NCBI GenBank assembly: GCA_947650365.1
Contig: OX393550.1
Location: 103,566,343-103,630,342, forward strand
From: Chamaelirium japonicum
Lineage: Eukaryota; Streptophyta; Magnoliopsida; Liliales; Melanthiaceae
Length of the DNA stretch: 64,000 nt
Direction of reading: 5' to 3'
Shown: in pieces, positions 12,301 through 22,897 of the stretch
How positions within the stretch are numbered: the first letter of the stretch is position 1
Layout: each line of letters starts with the position of its first letter
Notes under the pieces: model-generated
The model's input: only the letters and a program-made list of their open reading frames with translations
Databases searched by the model: none
Told to the model about the DNA's origin: nothing
Position numbers and translations under genes: made by a program

Positions 12301-15300
12301 CCCCCCTTGCTGCCCGAACCCCGACCCCCCACTTCCCTTCCCCCTTTCCCGCAGCCCTACCCGAACCACAACCCTCACCCCGCGCCCGATCCCACCTCCC
12401 TCTCCTCCGCCACCCGAACCCGACCCCATTCCCTCCTCCTTCTCTCCCCTTCTGTCTCTCCTCTGCAGCCCGACCATCAACCCGACCCGACCCCTCCTCT
12501 CCTCTACAGTTCGCTCTCAACCCGACACTAACCCTCATCCCCGGCTTCGCCCCGTGCCCGAGTTCGTGTTCCCCGACGCACTTCAGCATGCTTGCATGGC
12601 CGCACGACTGGATGGTTGACCCGGACGCTGATCACGGGTTCAATTGAGGGTGCTGACGGCTGACCCGGACGCTGATCACGGGTTCGATTGAGGATGCTGA
12701 CGACTCCTGGATATTTGATCATCATTTTCGGAGTCCCTATTCCTGAGGCCAAGCATGAGCCTCAGTAGGTACGTCTCTATCCAGTAGGGTATTTCCGGTA
12801 ATTCTACTAATCGGATCTCCAGTATATTATTTGTGCCGACGGCTGTCCACCATCGTGAGGTTGTGCGTCCCCACCTGCCTGTTAAGTCCATTAGCATTTG
12901 ATATTGCGGGACGGACTCGTGCCGTTTAATTTAAGCATTATTTATTGTAATTCTTAGAACTGAGATCGAATTGCCTGATGCGAGTAGTTTCTGTTAAAAC
13001 CCATTATTCCCTGCTGATGGTTTGAATAAACTTCCTACCTGAGACTTTTAATTCATAGCGAAACATTGCTAGGACAATTAAACTACTGATTTCCTGCCCA
13101 CCCGCATTTGTTTCGCATCACTATCCCTCCTAAATTTTGTCACACGTTCAACTCAAAATCCTTATCTCTGACATACTCGAGTTCTTTTTGTGGCCCAACA
13201 TTTTGAATCCTATAACATTTCAGGCCATATTGTCGTCTTGTAAAGTTTACCATCTAGACTCGTAAAGTTTATCTGCAAGTCTTAAATGCGTACGTCGATC
13301 ACATTGCACTCTCGAAGCTCCTCTCAGCTTCAACTAATGAACTCTGATTATTTAGGATATATCATCTATCTCTTCGTTTGTCTGTAAAAGCGAACCAAGA
13401 TATCAAAATCAATCACAGTATTGTAAATTCAAAACAAGGGCTAAAATTATAATTATACTTAATTATGTGGCACATTAGATCTTTAATTCATAAGTAATGA
13501 ATTACATCCTAGGAAATATCCTCAGGACTCCAACTAATATAGGCTTTGTTAGGTTCTAAGATTCTAATTCTCTAATCAGGTGGTTATACACCCTCTAAAA
13601 TCCGATGCTCTACACTCCAAGTTTCAATTCTCTCCCTCGTCATTCAAACACAGATATATAATAAATTACGGTAGCATGCTCAAAAGAATAGTATTTAAGT
13701 TTGAAAGGGTTAGCTCAAAAGAATATAGAGTGGGTCTCAAACTTCCAAATGGGGGAGAACAAAATAAATGGGTCTGTGTGTACGCGCGCGCACGCACACG
13801 CCCTCGCGCGGGGGGGAGTTATTTTAAGTTCTTCAATACCCTATTTTCCCAAGAGGAAACCTTGAATTTATATTTTCTATGGGTATAACTTTAAACAATC
13901 TTTAAAATTCATGTACTATTTGAGGGCACTATGTAAATATATACTTATACTTTCTGGATTTTGTCTTCATACCCTTTTTAATTACATTCCATGTTAAAAA
14001 TATCATTGTTTTTAAGGTGTCCAACCTAATACACTTTTTTTATTGAAAAGCAAATTACCTAAGAATGGAGAAGGGAAAAAATTCTATTTGTTTATGGGAA
14101 AACATGTTTATAATAAAAACATAAAATATATACACTAGTGGACAACATTCAATTGCTTTGCACTCAAAGTGGATCTTTTAACATTTTATGAAGATTTTCC
14201 TGAACTAAAAGTGGACAGTATTCAATGCACGTCACTCAAAATTTACCTAAATGCTTTTCTTGAACATTTTATAATGCAGAATATTTAAGTATTTATATTG
14301 ATAACTTTTTAGTCACTTTTTACACGATGAAAAATCAATTTTTCAGGGTTATAAACTTACAATTTTGAAACAAACACAACACTAAAATTATATGCTTAAC
14401 TTTTTTAAGAAGTGTTGAATAGTTTAAATAATTTTGTAATTGCATTTTAAGAATTTAGCTGCTAGATGTTAAATTAACAAGAAATATTTTATTTTTAGGT
14501 CATAATTCTTTATTCATTGAAGCATATGACTTTTATGTCCATGAGGAGGTACACTTGTGAAATTGTTTTTGTCATAATTCACATGGTTTCCAAAGTGGCG
14601 ACCAATGTTGTCAAGTGCAACCCTTGGTGCTTATTTGCTTATATTAGGAATAGTAGTAATCCTAACTGGGTTTGGACTTGTATTGCAACCCTTGGGGCTT
14701 ATAAATAAGAAACAAGGTCCTCATTATCTTGAAATAGATGAATAATATTTGCTAAATTATGGCTTGTGTAAATGCATCCTTATAAATGATAGGGAACGCT
14801 GATCAGGATGAATGGGCAATGTGAAACATCAAAATAAAGGCCCCCACCTTCGATGGTCATCTAGATCCGAAGGTTTTCAAATTTTCATTGATTGGATGGT
14901 AGACACGGACCATTACTTTGAGTGGTATAATATGCCTGAGTCAGCCTGACACAAGGAAGGTGCACTTTGCCAAGATGAAGCTTATCAGGCAAGCCAAACT
15001 CTATTGGCAAAATGTCGAACAATTACTCAAAAGAGACCAACAAGAGCATGTTTTCTTGTGGGAGGAAATAGAAGGAAATTTAAAAGAAAAAATACCTCCC
15101 CACTTCCTATAAACAACGACTCATGCACCAGTGGCAACGACTGACCCAAGGGAGTCGGCCCTATCACTGACTATATAGCAAAGTTTGATGAGTTCCTTAT
15201 GAGGAGCGAGGTCACCGAGGAGATCAGGGTGACCCTGTCTCGCTTTAGGGCGGGGCTGAAAGAGGATCTCCAATGTGAGCTCTTTATCAGAGAGGTAACT

Positions 15301-18300
15301 ACTTTAGAGCAAGCATAGCATTTGATACAGGATCTTGAGAGGTTTTCAAAGCCCCAGTTTGTTAGGAGGTTTGATTCACGGGGCACTAGCCGCACTACGA
15401 GTACGCAAATATCTAACGGCTCGAAACCCTCATTTGGTCCACCACAAAATAAACCCAACCCTCCCACTCCAAGAAGGGACTTTAAAGATGAAGGGGTTGT
15501 GGGAGATGCCTTGAAGGGAAACAATTGCCCTCGGTATTTTTGGTGTCATGGTCATGGGCATTATGCTGCTCAATGCCCTACAATGGCCATGCTTGTAGAT
15601 GATGGGTGAACAGAGGGAGCTTGAGGAGGTCTCTGAACTTGAGCTAGAGGATTATGAGGATGAGCTTGGGGATCTAGATGACCGGGTGGGATGTATTCAA
15701 ACTGAGAGCCTCATAGGGAAGCAGTTAGCAATAGTTGAACCACGAGATACTTGACATCTAGGTAGTATTACATGATTCCATGTTGCCTCTCATGAGTTCT
15801 TTTCCCGATCCCTTTTACCCCCATCATCTAGGCATCCTCCACTTGATGAGATGGTCAGGAATACCACATATTTGGCTCAGGAGTGGACCTGGTATCACTT
15901 GTTCTACACGACCTGCTTCATCCATGGGTTACCATGCTAACTAATGATTGGCAATGGTACTCAAGGAAACTATGTCTCCTCAGAGTTGGTAGATCTTTGT
16001 GAGCTCGAGACAGTTTCATTGAAGAGGGGTTACCAGGTGGGACAGTTTAAGGCATGAGAAGTCCATCTTACTGAGAAGTGTGCTGAGCTTTTCATAGCAC
16101 CCGGTTATACCGATCTGGTTTGGTGTTAATACCCTCCATCTTGGGCACGCCCATATCTTATTAGGACGATCGTTGCAGTTTGATCTGTAAGCCTACCATC
16201 ATACTCGTGCGAACACTTATACTTTTAAGAATGATGGTCAAACCCCCAAACAGAGAGATGTGTGAAGAATGAAGATAGGGGTACCATACCTAATACAACC
16301 CTTAGTATATGAGCCACCCCATTATTAAATGCGTACCATGAAGATGACTCGCTTGCGTTGAGGTTAGGGGTTGTTAGGTGTGAGCATGCACAACCTAGAG
16401 AGAATGATGACTGGAGGTGGAAAGCATTCTTCCACACCTTTACAAAGTGTAGTGAAAAGACTTACAAAATTATTATTGGCAGTGGAAGTAGTATTAATGT
16501 TGTATCCACCTCCACTCTTGCCCGTTTAAGATTAAAATTTGTTAGTCATCCTAGTCCGTATAAAGTCTCTTGGGTTGACACGTCCTCAATTTCTATTCAA
16601 AAACAATATATAGTCCCAATTCAATTCTCATCCAATAAGACATTATACCCATAGACATTGGCCACATTATCTTAGAGCAGTCATGACTATTCAACTCAGA
16701 CTTTATGATATATGGTCGATCCAACTCATGCTCTTTTGTTGCTGAGAGAAAGAGGATCAAGCTCAATCCTCTCCCACCAAAACCTATTGATAAGAGGAAA
16801 AAGAAGGAAGTGGTAACGGAAAAAGGGCTCCACATTATTAGCCCAAGAGAGTTTCGAAAGGGCAGCAAATGAAGAATCCATTATCTTTGCCCTGGTTACT
16901 AAGGAAGTTGTTGCTAACTCTTAGGAAGAACTATTCGAAGATGTGACTCAAATCTTACAGGAGTTTTTAGATGTGTTTCCTAAGGACCTACCTGATCATT
17001 TACCTCAGGTAAATAAAAAATCACAGTGAAGTAGCGTTTTCCCACCCCGATGTTAGAAGACATGCTAGACATGATGTCCGAAACCACCATATATTCTAAA
17101 ATAGACCTCAAGAGCGGTTACCACCAGATACGATACGACCGGGGGATGAGTGGAAAACAACCTTCAAAATGAAGGACGGGGTTATTTGAGTGGATGGTTA
17201 TGCCATTTGGATTAGCAAATGCTCCTAGTACGTTTATGAGGGTAACGACGCATATATTACGGCCTTTTATGGGCAAATTCTTAGTGGTTTATTTTTGACG
17301 ATATCCTGATATACAGCAAATCGAAGGAGAAACATTTAGACCATCTTAGACATATGTTTGTTACTATGAGGAAAGAGAGCTTATTCGGTAACTTTAAGAA
17401 GTGCTCATTCCTCACATATCGAGTTGTCTTCCTAGGATTTATTGTTTCCTCAGAATGAGTATCAACGGACCATGAAAAAGTTCGAGCGATAGTGGATTGG
17501 CCAGTACCTAGAAACCTCCATGAGGTTCGTAGCTTTCATGGATCGAGTTGTCTTCCTAGGATTTATTGTTTCCTCAAAATGAGTATCAGCGGACCCTGAG
17601 AAAGTTCGAGCGATAGTGTATTGTCCAGTACCCAAAAACCTCCATGAGGTTTGTCCTAGGATTTATTGTTTCCTCAGAGTGAGTATCAGCGGACCCTGAG
17701 AATTCGAGCGATAGTGAATTGGCCAGTACCCAGAAGCCTCCATGAGGTTCGTAGCTTTCATGGATTGGCCACATTCTACCGTTGTCGTATGATCATTGCT
17801 CCCATAATTGATTGTATGAAAAGGGAAGGGTTCAATTAATCCTCCCATAGATTTTGACTGAATGATCAATTAATCCAGTAAACATCTGTACTCTTTTGTT
17901 TACAGTTAGGCCCTTAAAATGACTACATAAAGAAACCCATTGTAGAGAAAATTGTGCTGTGAGGAGAAAAATAAAACATCAGCAGCCACTACAAGTACCT
18001 GACAAGCAAGATCACGAGCATTTTTTCCAAGGACAAAACCAGAGAGTTTAGCAGCATTGCTCATTGGAAACCCACATGGGTTGTGGGTCGTCTCTAAACC
18101 TTCTTCAGATAATAAGTTGTAACAACAGCCAATGCCAACGACTGCTTTGACTTGTTCACAGTCCACAAAGCTCCTGTATTGGTAGGACATTGAACATATT
18201 AAGTAGAGCTAGCAAAAAAATGAATGTATATACAAGTCCAAGTTTATCGAATTCTAAATATATGTTGCCACAATTTATTGAATGGATAAGCACAATGTGG

Positions 18301-21300
18301 AATATAATTGTATACAATGATAAACACAGCATTCGAGTTTCAGAGTCAGAAATTGAGAAATGTCAACATTAACCTAAGCATGTTCACTGAAAGATCACCA
18401 CAAGCATGAAGTCCAGCAAGAACCATCGGAGGTCCAATAGACTGATTATTACATGAAGGACCTGCTACATTCGATTTTAAACTTTCCAGTACAACATTCT
18501 CTAAATTATTTTCAATCTCTCTTGATTGGTCAACAGTACTTTCTTGAATAGAAGCAGTACTTAAAGCTGTCAATGTGTCACTTGAAAGAACATGGCAAGT
18601 GACAGTCTGAGGCACCTTCAAATGCTGGTTCCCTGCATTAGCAAATTAAAGAAATAATAAAAACCGAAGGCACATGCAGTATTCAAAAAAGAACTACGGA
18701 TTAGCATCCTCATAAGAGTTGCTTGCCTTCAGATTTACACGATTTAGCTACATAATGCTTTTTAATTCTCTCTGCACGAGCACTAGTAACAGTTGCATGG
18801 TGCAAAGAAGCATCTATTGCCATTACGGAAAGCTGGTACTGGAATGACAGTGCTTGTGCAAGATAACCCTGGTAAATTAGTAAGAAAGCTAAACACTATA
18901 AGCAAGGATATCATAATCAACAAGATCCCAACTATGTAGGTATATTATAGCAAACATAGCCAGAGAAAACATAGAATGGGGAGGACAAAGTTCACACGAG
19001 CTTCAGCGTCAAATAATACTCTAGGTGGAAAAGGGAACACTAATACCTGACCAGCACCAACATCAACTACTGTCTGAGATCCAGCACCAGCTGCAATCGT
19101 CTTAACTACGGCAGCTAGAATTTCCACCTGGTCCACAACAAGTTATTTCAATCAAAATTTGACGAATGATCTTGCGAGCCCATCTGATGTTTCATACTTC
19201 GGAAGAAGAACTATCTCTATAGACTAATCTTTAACAAGAATATAACATTGATTCACATTCAGCAAGGATAAAATGGAGAAGAAACTTCCCAATGAAAATA
19301 CATCAAAAGAAAACTTCAACATGGTCAGTGAACACTTAATTTACCTACTTCATGTTTTTTCTTCAAATTCATGCCTTGGGCAAGAACACTACTAAGTGAT
19401 GCCACCTGCAAATCAGGTAAAATCTGCAACAAAATGGAAAGGTGATATCAAAAACAACAATGTAACCACATTTCAGTTTGTCTATTAGTGGTGCAACCAA
19501 CTTCAAGGAAATGTACATTTATAAGTCAACAATTTGGGTGTTAACACCTGAAATCATAAATAATAAGAAATATTAATGGTATTTTGAATAGGTCATAACT
19601 TCTACCAAACTCCATTAAATTTTTTTTCCCTTTTTTTTCTCCTTTGTAGCAAACGTTGTAATATCAAATTGAGTGATCAATTCATGTTTACTAAATTTGG
19701 CTAAGTTAAGATTTCACATTTTCCTCCTCTTTGACATGTGAAGCCATAGGTGAGGAGGATGCATGCCCACGTGATTGGTTTGAGTCGTTTGACTTAATCT
19801 CTTACACAAGTTGATGATCTCGTGCAATAATCGTCTCACCATAAATTTTTCTTGAGAGTTATCAGAGATGCAGTGGTTCTAGACTTCTAATCACTACACA
19901 AACTTCTGATTGCATGCTTCCAAGGCTATTATGTGCACCGATAGCATTGAGTAGCCCAATTGTCAGAATGTTTTGGAGATTTGAATTATGCTACCTTCCT
20001 TTCCATTGATTTCCATGCTTTTATGCAATTAGGTCATTATTTGTCGTCTCACTGCATCTTGAAAAGAGGAGTGCATTTACCAGTCCAAAAGAGGTCGTCG
20101 GCTCTAATGTTATTAAGTTTATGGGACACAAACATCCTTCCGATAATTACACACCTTTGTTTACAAATTTTCCTGCAGTGAAGAAAAGAAGTGCAGATTT
20201 GGAAGAGAACTCCGGAATAAGTTCTGAAATAGAGGTTGTGAACATGGACAACCTCAGATACAACACTGTTCAACTCATAGAGTACAGCAAATATGTTAGG
20301 CAAAACACGTATCACATTTTTTACCACGTTCTGCAAAAAAAAAAAGGATTGAGGGTTTCTAGAACCTACAACTCAATAAATAAAACCTTGAATCATCAAA
20401 AAACCAAAAAAACGGCTAACTTGCATAGTTTGAAATTCCACTTAAAACATATTGGATTATTGGCCTGTTTATCCAAAATGTTTCCGTTTCGACCGGTTTC
20501 TTTAGATTTTTCAAGCATCCAAAACCTTCACCGAAACACAAATTTGTAGCCATATTAGGTTACTAACTATCTACTGTATAAACAATTAGAAAATATAAAA
20601 TATGGAAATGTACATACCGAATGTGACAATTTTGGATCTCGAGGAAGAACAAGAGACTTCAAGGTGAGTATGAATTCTCGAAGTGAATCAGGCCAATAGT
20701 CCTAATACATGGATAAGTACACATTAATAATTGAACCATTATGCATAATATGTGGATCATCAGGTATAGTATGAGATAAGTAAAACATGCATCTAGGTTG
20801 ATATGGTTATTCATATCTCTTCTTTCCTTCTTTCCAGTCTTAGAATATTAAAACAAAACAGTGTATGAAGAAGAACGACATAAATATTGTCATATATATG
20901 ATGAAGAACAATAACAAAGCTAGATTAGTTAATATAATCCCAAGTTGGAAAATATAGCATGATACTGAAATAATTATGAAAATTAAAATATTGATCAATT
21001 ATATTATTTTTGAAACTATGTTCCTTCACTGTTTAGCCTATGAACTAGACTTCTCCCTTACCATGTCGGAATTGCAGCGCCATAAAGTCATAGAGGAACT
21101 ACCATGTTGGTGTGGTATTTTCTGTGTTTCTTTGTTAAGCGCGCATACTGTTTATTGAAGTTAACAGACATCTGCTATGTAAAGAACTAAAACTGACACA
21201 AGAAGAGAAGAAAATAATATTTCACCTCAAAGATGGTGTCCTCACAAGTGATTTTGATGGGTTACATGAGACTTCTCAGTTCTTTTCGTGTTTGTCTAAA

Positions 21301-22883
21301 CGACGTATGTTGTTTTCTCTTAAATTGTTTAGTTGTAGTTTGGTTTTGTCAGAAATGCTGCAAGTCGTACTGTTTGTCGTTTGCAATTGCCTCATAAATT
21401 GCTGCTCCTACAGGTGGGCATGTGGGGTAGAGTCAAAACTTAACTACCAGACTAATCCGGATCAAAGGTTTGCACCCCGAAAAATTCTAGGATCCACGAG
21501 AAGTAAGCATTAAGCAATCACCACAATCGCAAAAGAAAAAAATGTATTTTAATTTATCAAAGCATAATAATTGTCTCTTCAAACCCTAATACATGACTTG
21601 TATAGAGGAGAGATGAGATAGAGATAAGAGAGAGTTTGAGAGAGGAGACAGAGGAGAGAAAAAGGAGGACGCACAGACGAAATATACACGTAAACAATAT
21701 CTACACGTTATAAAGGGGTGGCATCCTCTTTGGGGTGCCCAAATAACTTCTTACTTCAGTCAGGTATTTAATCGGGTGCTCTTATAAACCCTCACCTAAA
21801 TAAAAGAACATAAAGTCCACAAACTATTATTAGCCCATTACATTCATGTCACCCAATAAAATAGAAAAATCCATAAAACGGTATACGAATTTGAATCCGT
21901 CTGAAGCAAACTGTAGCTCCTCTACGATGCCGACGCTCGTAGGTCCTCATCCGATGCTCATTAAGCCTTTGATCTCCATCAGCAGGGATCCATTCTCCCA
22001 CATGTTGGCTTCCTAATTTTTCCTTCTCTTGCCTATTTATCGTTCGTCACAACACCACCTTAAGCTATCTCCACCAGCTTTCCCCTATATTTGCTTCCAT
22101 TCTCTCATCATATTTAACACCAATTCTTTGCCATAACTCACACCCAGCATCATAGCTTTCTAGTCTTGACCGTGATTCACATTAATTTGATGCTGTTGTT
22201 TTTTCCTTTTTACATATTTGTTGCTTCTAGTAGGTGAGAGTTTTGTGCATTGTATGGACCCCTTGTGCATTATTGTATCCGTCCTATTCGTTCTACGCTT
22301 GCTCTCGTGTTGCGGTTTCCGGAGTTCAATCCCTCAACACGACATGTTTCCCCGAAAGTGAAGGAGTTTTAGTATTGATTGGGTAAGGTGTGATGTTAGG
22401 TCGGTCGGTCGTCTTTCCAATAAAAATTTCCTATAAATCTCTCATTGGCACTTAACTTCTTAAGAACAAAAGAACACAACATAGAAAATGGAGATTTGAA
22501 ATGATATTATATAGCAAGGAAAAAAAAAAGTTTATTCAAAATCTCAGCAAAAGCTACTGCCTAAAAACTTGGAGAACCCGAAATTAAGAAGGTGAATAAA
22601 TTGATGACACCTGAACGAATCCGGAGGGTATATTCAATAGATTCTCCACTGGTTCTTCCCGGAGGCATTCCATCCACTGCTTGTCCACAGTCTCCCACAA
22701 GCTATCCTGCATCAACCAATGGAATGACAGATGACAAACCCTTGAGAAACCCTAGATAAACTAGGGTTTTGCAGAACGATATGTGAGGGGAGTCTAGGGT
22801 TTCGCGGTGACCTTGAAGAAATTGACGACATGGGCATCCAAGAGGGGCTTGTGAAGTCGGAGGAAATCCGCGATGGCGTTCAT
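6352..22883 (-). CDS. METTL25/RRNAD1-like SAM-dependent methyltransferase (9 exons, continues off the left edge)
   Basis: Exons on the minus strand: 22883-22812, 22706-22611, 20701-20618, 19423-19349, 19127-19047, 18868-18727, 18632-18374, 18173-17999 and 6435-6352. They join in phase to about 356 residues. The start [12 protein letters not shown] is the only in-frame ATG of exon 1. The class I SAM motif [11 protein letters not shown] spans exons 5 and 6. [13 protein letters not shown] ends exon 7. [14 protein letters not shown] and [13 protein letters not shown] are in exon 8, and [19 protein letters not shown] is in exon 9. All are hallmarks of the METTL25/RRNAD1 family, whose substrate is not well established. 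The C-terminal exons (the usual YYPE.. and PSIGRQGKA region) are not found and presumably lie left of the window. Intron 8 is about 11.6 kb and full of transposons. Exon 6 ends at a GC donor or at an in-frame GT 12 nt earlier. Confidence 0.9.
6436..7440. other. Intron 8 sequence, AT-rich, nothing recognised
   Basis: AT-rich sequence between exon 9 and the LINE relic, with a short poly-A run at 6,483-6,500. No domain or element ends could be recognised. Confidence 0.6.
7440..7746 (-). mobile_element. LINE relic, 3' part of ORF2 (left fragment)
   Basis: On the minus strand the frame reads [20 protein letters not shown] and then [12 protein letters not shown]. This is the conserved C-terminal region after the reverse transcriptase in plant LINEs (the usual form is RNE.IRE.VGVAPI..KMRENRLRWFGHVQRR). 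After a frameshift, coding-like sequence continues leftward ([14 protein letters not shown]). It continues directly in the fragment at 13,121-13,430. A gypsy element with a 5-bp target duplication separates the two. The left limit is approximate. It is a dead copy. Confidence 0.8.
7747..9174 (+). repeat. 5' LTR of the young gypsy element
   Basis: 1,428 bp. A TATA-like TTTATATAGG lies at 7,929-7,938 and an AATAAAA signal at 7,974-7,980. Three telo-box words AAACCCTA lie at 8,044-8,067 and 8,087-8,094. From about 8,095 to 8,590 follows a strongly C-rich, low-complexity stretch that produces long spurious open frames on both strands. Confidence 0.95.
9381..11762 (+). CDS. Gag-integrase-chromodomain polyprotein of the young gypsy element
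   Basis: One open frame of 793 codons, treated here as part of a fossil element. The retrotransposon gag domain covers roughly residues 70-225 ([20 protein letters not shown] is its start). A CX2CX4HX4C zinc knuckle, [14 protein letters not shown], lies near residues 303-316. Integrase-type sequence follows ([12 protein letters not shown], later [20 protein letters not shown]). A chromodomain-like segment, [18 protein letters not shown], lies near residue 718. Protease, reverse transcriptase and RNase H domains are not recognisable. The frame ends about 70 bp inside the 3' LTR, so its last residues are encoded by LTR sequence. Chromodomains of this type are thought to guide integration into heterochromatin. 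Confidence 0.85.
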   Translation: MDPDVLTRALAELAQGIATMNQNLTACQRDTNGRFDRLDQAPPLAPPPLGTQDFRPPWQNNQNPGKQYLRSIRLEVPSFDGRHDPQFFLDWLQSMDRYFAWYPLTEPRKVQFAAMKLSGPASQYWTNLEALRAAKTQDPIDTWVAMKNELKGRYVPPSYRAHLLDQWHQFTQGNKSARDYVTKFDEFLTRCNVLRTETPAQVLARFRSGLREDLRSELLARDVTELERAYALVQNLDSIRSNHFHRDQDSRSKVPRPFSDSYLSRPYPNESQPRADSTSRSNARDNHDKVPEKDFSKVSPLITCCKCQGYGHVAANCASHVKVNIIDGNLIEVIEAKEAEFVYQAEEEDGDFDDDDEAILTSLKPMSSPSMSVVRCALSQPKDKKVKLGPCQPKSSQAEQQSTLAKKIFKEHDSVLIFVDRFSEVTHFLPCSKTSDGVIKLHGLPEIMPNKDVKITSFCWKIPWHKLGTRLQFSTTFHSQTNDQTEVVNRSPENLVRTLIGEHVKTWDLKLSVAEFAYNTSVNRSTGMSPHEVVRGFKPRQPVDLIPISEHHRISESASAFASHVHELHKEISKKIEQSNASYKLRADARKRVQTFSMGDYVMVRIRLERLPSGAVKKLHTRNTCPFRVLKDTNDNAYFIVLPEGFGISPTFNIKDLVAYNGPYFNSENPLIVEPTLDPAPECPPYPHSQKYPHYIQQKALIIFWMTRLSRQDDSGIRRYLVRWKGRPHSEDAWSEHQGPQQMDPDLLELYDSRTEPYSTESSSLPPRENDGDIEQRPWRVYQRRRRHLSLWL
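11690..13120 (+). repeat. 3' LTR of the young gypsy element
   Basis: 1,431 bp, almost identical to the 5' LTR. TATATA lies at 11,874-11,879 and telo-box words at 11,987, 12,003 and 12,030. It includes the 3' end of the element's open frame. Confidence 0.95.
13121..13430 (-). mobile_element. LINE relic, ORF2 region (right fragment)
   Basis: On the minus strand, coding traces read [13 protein letters not shown], then [15 protein letters not shown], then [13 protein letters not shown] and [10 protein letters not shown]. They match the plant LINE order FRYLGSIIQ..GEID, then CD..VPLKLKGKFYRTAIRPAMLYGSECWA. Several in-frame stops are TGA or TAG codons consistent with C-to-T decay. The fragment runs directly into 7,746-7,440 across the gypsy insertion. 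The LINE therefore predates that element. Confidence 0.8.
13431..14795. other. Intron 8 sequence, AT-rich, nothing recognised
   Basis: AT-rich sequence with a short GC-rich alternating purine/pyrimidine patch near 13,775-13,815 (CGCGCG and GGGGGGG). No exon or element ends are recognised. Confidence 0.6.
14800..17835 (+). mobile_element. Ty3/gypsy relic without visible LTRs
   Basis: Fossil. A gag domain is at about 14,840-15,330 ([25 protein letters not shown]). A zinc knuckle, [14 protein letters not shown] in degraded form, is near 15,540-15,580. A protease-like stretch with SGS-type residues is at about 16,450-16,560. Reverse transcriptase is at about 17,040-17,830 ([26 protein letters not shown] and [12 protein letters not shown] are readable). 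It is broken many times and looks old. The same strand and part order as the young element at 7,747-13,120 suggest related chromovirus ancestry, but it is a different family. It lies in intron 8 of the minus-strand methyltransferase gene. Confidence 0.85.
17420..17762 (+). repeat. Local tandem repeat (about 3 copies) in the gypsy relic
   Basis: The word CCTAGGATTTATTGTTTCCT recurs at 17,431, 17,555 and 17,655. Each is followed by GAGTATCA.CGGACC and CCTCCATGAGGTT. The periods are 124 bp and 100 bp. The copies differ by several substitutions, so the duplication is not recent. Confidence 0.85.
20121..20549 (+). other. Unrecognised 142-codon frame antisense in intron 3
   Basis: An open frame in intron 3 (19,424-20,617) of the methyltransferase gene, on the opposite strand. 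It begins [18 protein letters not shown] and contains [19 protein letters not shown]. The composition of the first 70 residues looks protein-like, and the upstream sequence is open back to near 20,040. I do not recognise a family. A poly-A-like run (20,334-20,344) interrupts the protein-like part. It could be a captured gene fragment, part of a decayed retroelement, or chance. Confidence 0.2.
20702..22610. other. Intron 2 of the methyltransferase gene
   Basis: About 1.9 kb. GAGAGA-rich sequence lies at 21,605-21,665. The stretch 21,690-22,400 has higher GC and may be an unidentified insertion. No element ends were fixed. Confidence 0.5.
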
Positions 22884-22897
22884 CCATTCTAGGGTTT
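22762..22897 (-). promoter_or_regulatory. Telo-box cluster at the start of the methyltransferase gene
   Basis: On the gene strand, AAACCCTA occurs at 22,890-22,897, just upstream of the ATG. It occurs twice more in intron 1, at 22,795-22,802 and 22,762-22,769. Telo-boxes near transcription starts are known from plant ribosomal-protein and ribosome-biogenesis genes. A regulatory role here is inferred from position and repetition. Confidence 0.5.

Larger units (their letters stand above)
7747..13120 (+). mobile_element. Young Ty3/gypsy chromovirus-type element with both LTRs and TSD
   Basis: LTRs at 7,747-9,174 and 11,690-13,120 both begin TGATGGGGACATCG and end TTTCGCATCA. The element is flanked by a perfect 5-bp duplication CTATC (7,742-7,746 and 13,121-13,125). 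A TGGTATCAGAGCA primer binding site follows the 5' LTR at about 9,179. By eye the LTRs differ at about 25 of 1,430 positions (about 1.7 percent). That suggests roughly 0.5-1 million years at 1.3e-8 per site per year. Parts seen are gag with zinc knuckle, part of an integrase and a chromodomain. No protease or reverse transcriptase is seen, so it looks non-autonomous. It sits in a LINE relic inside intron 8 of the methyltransferase gene. Confidence 0.95.
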
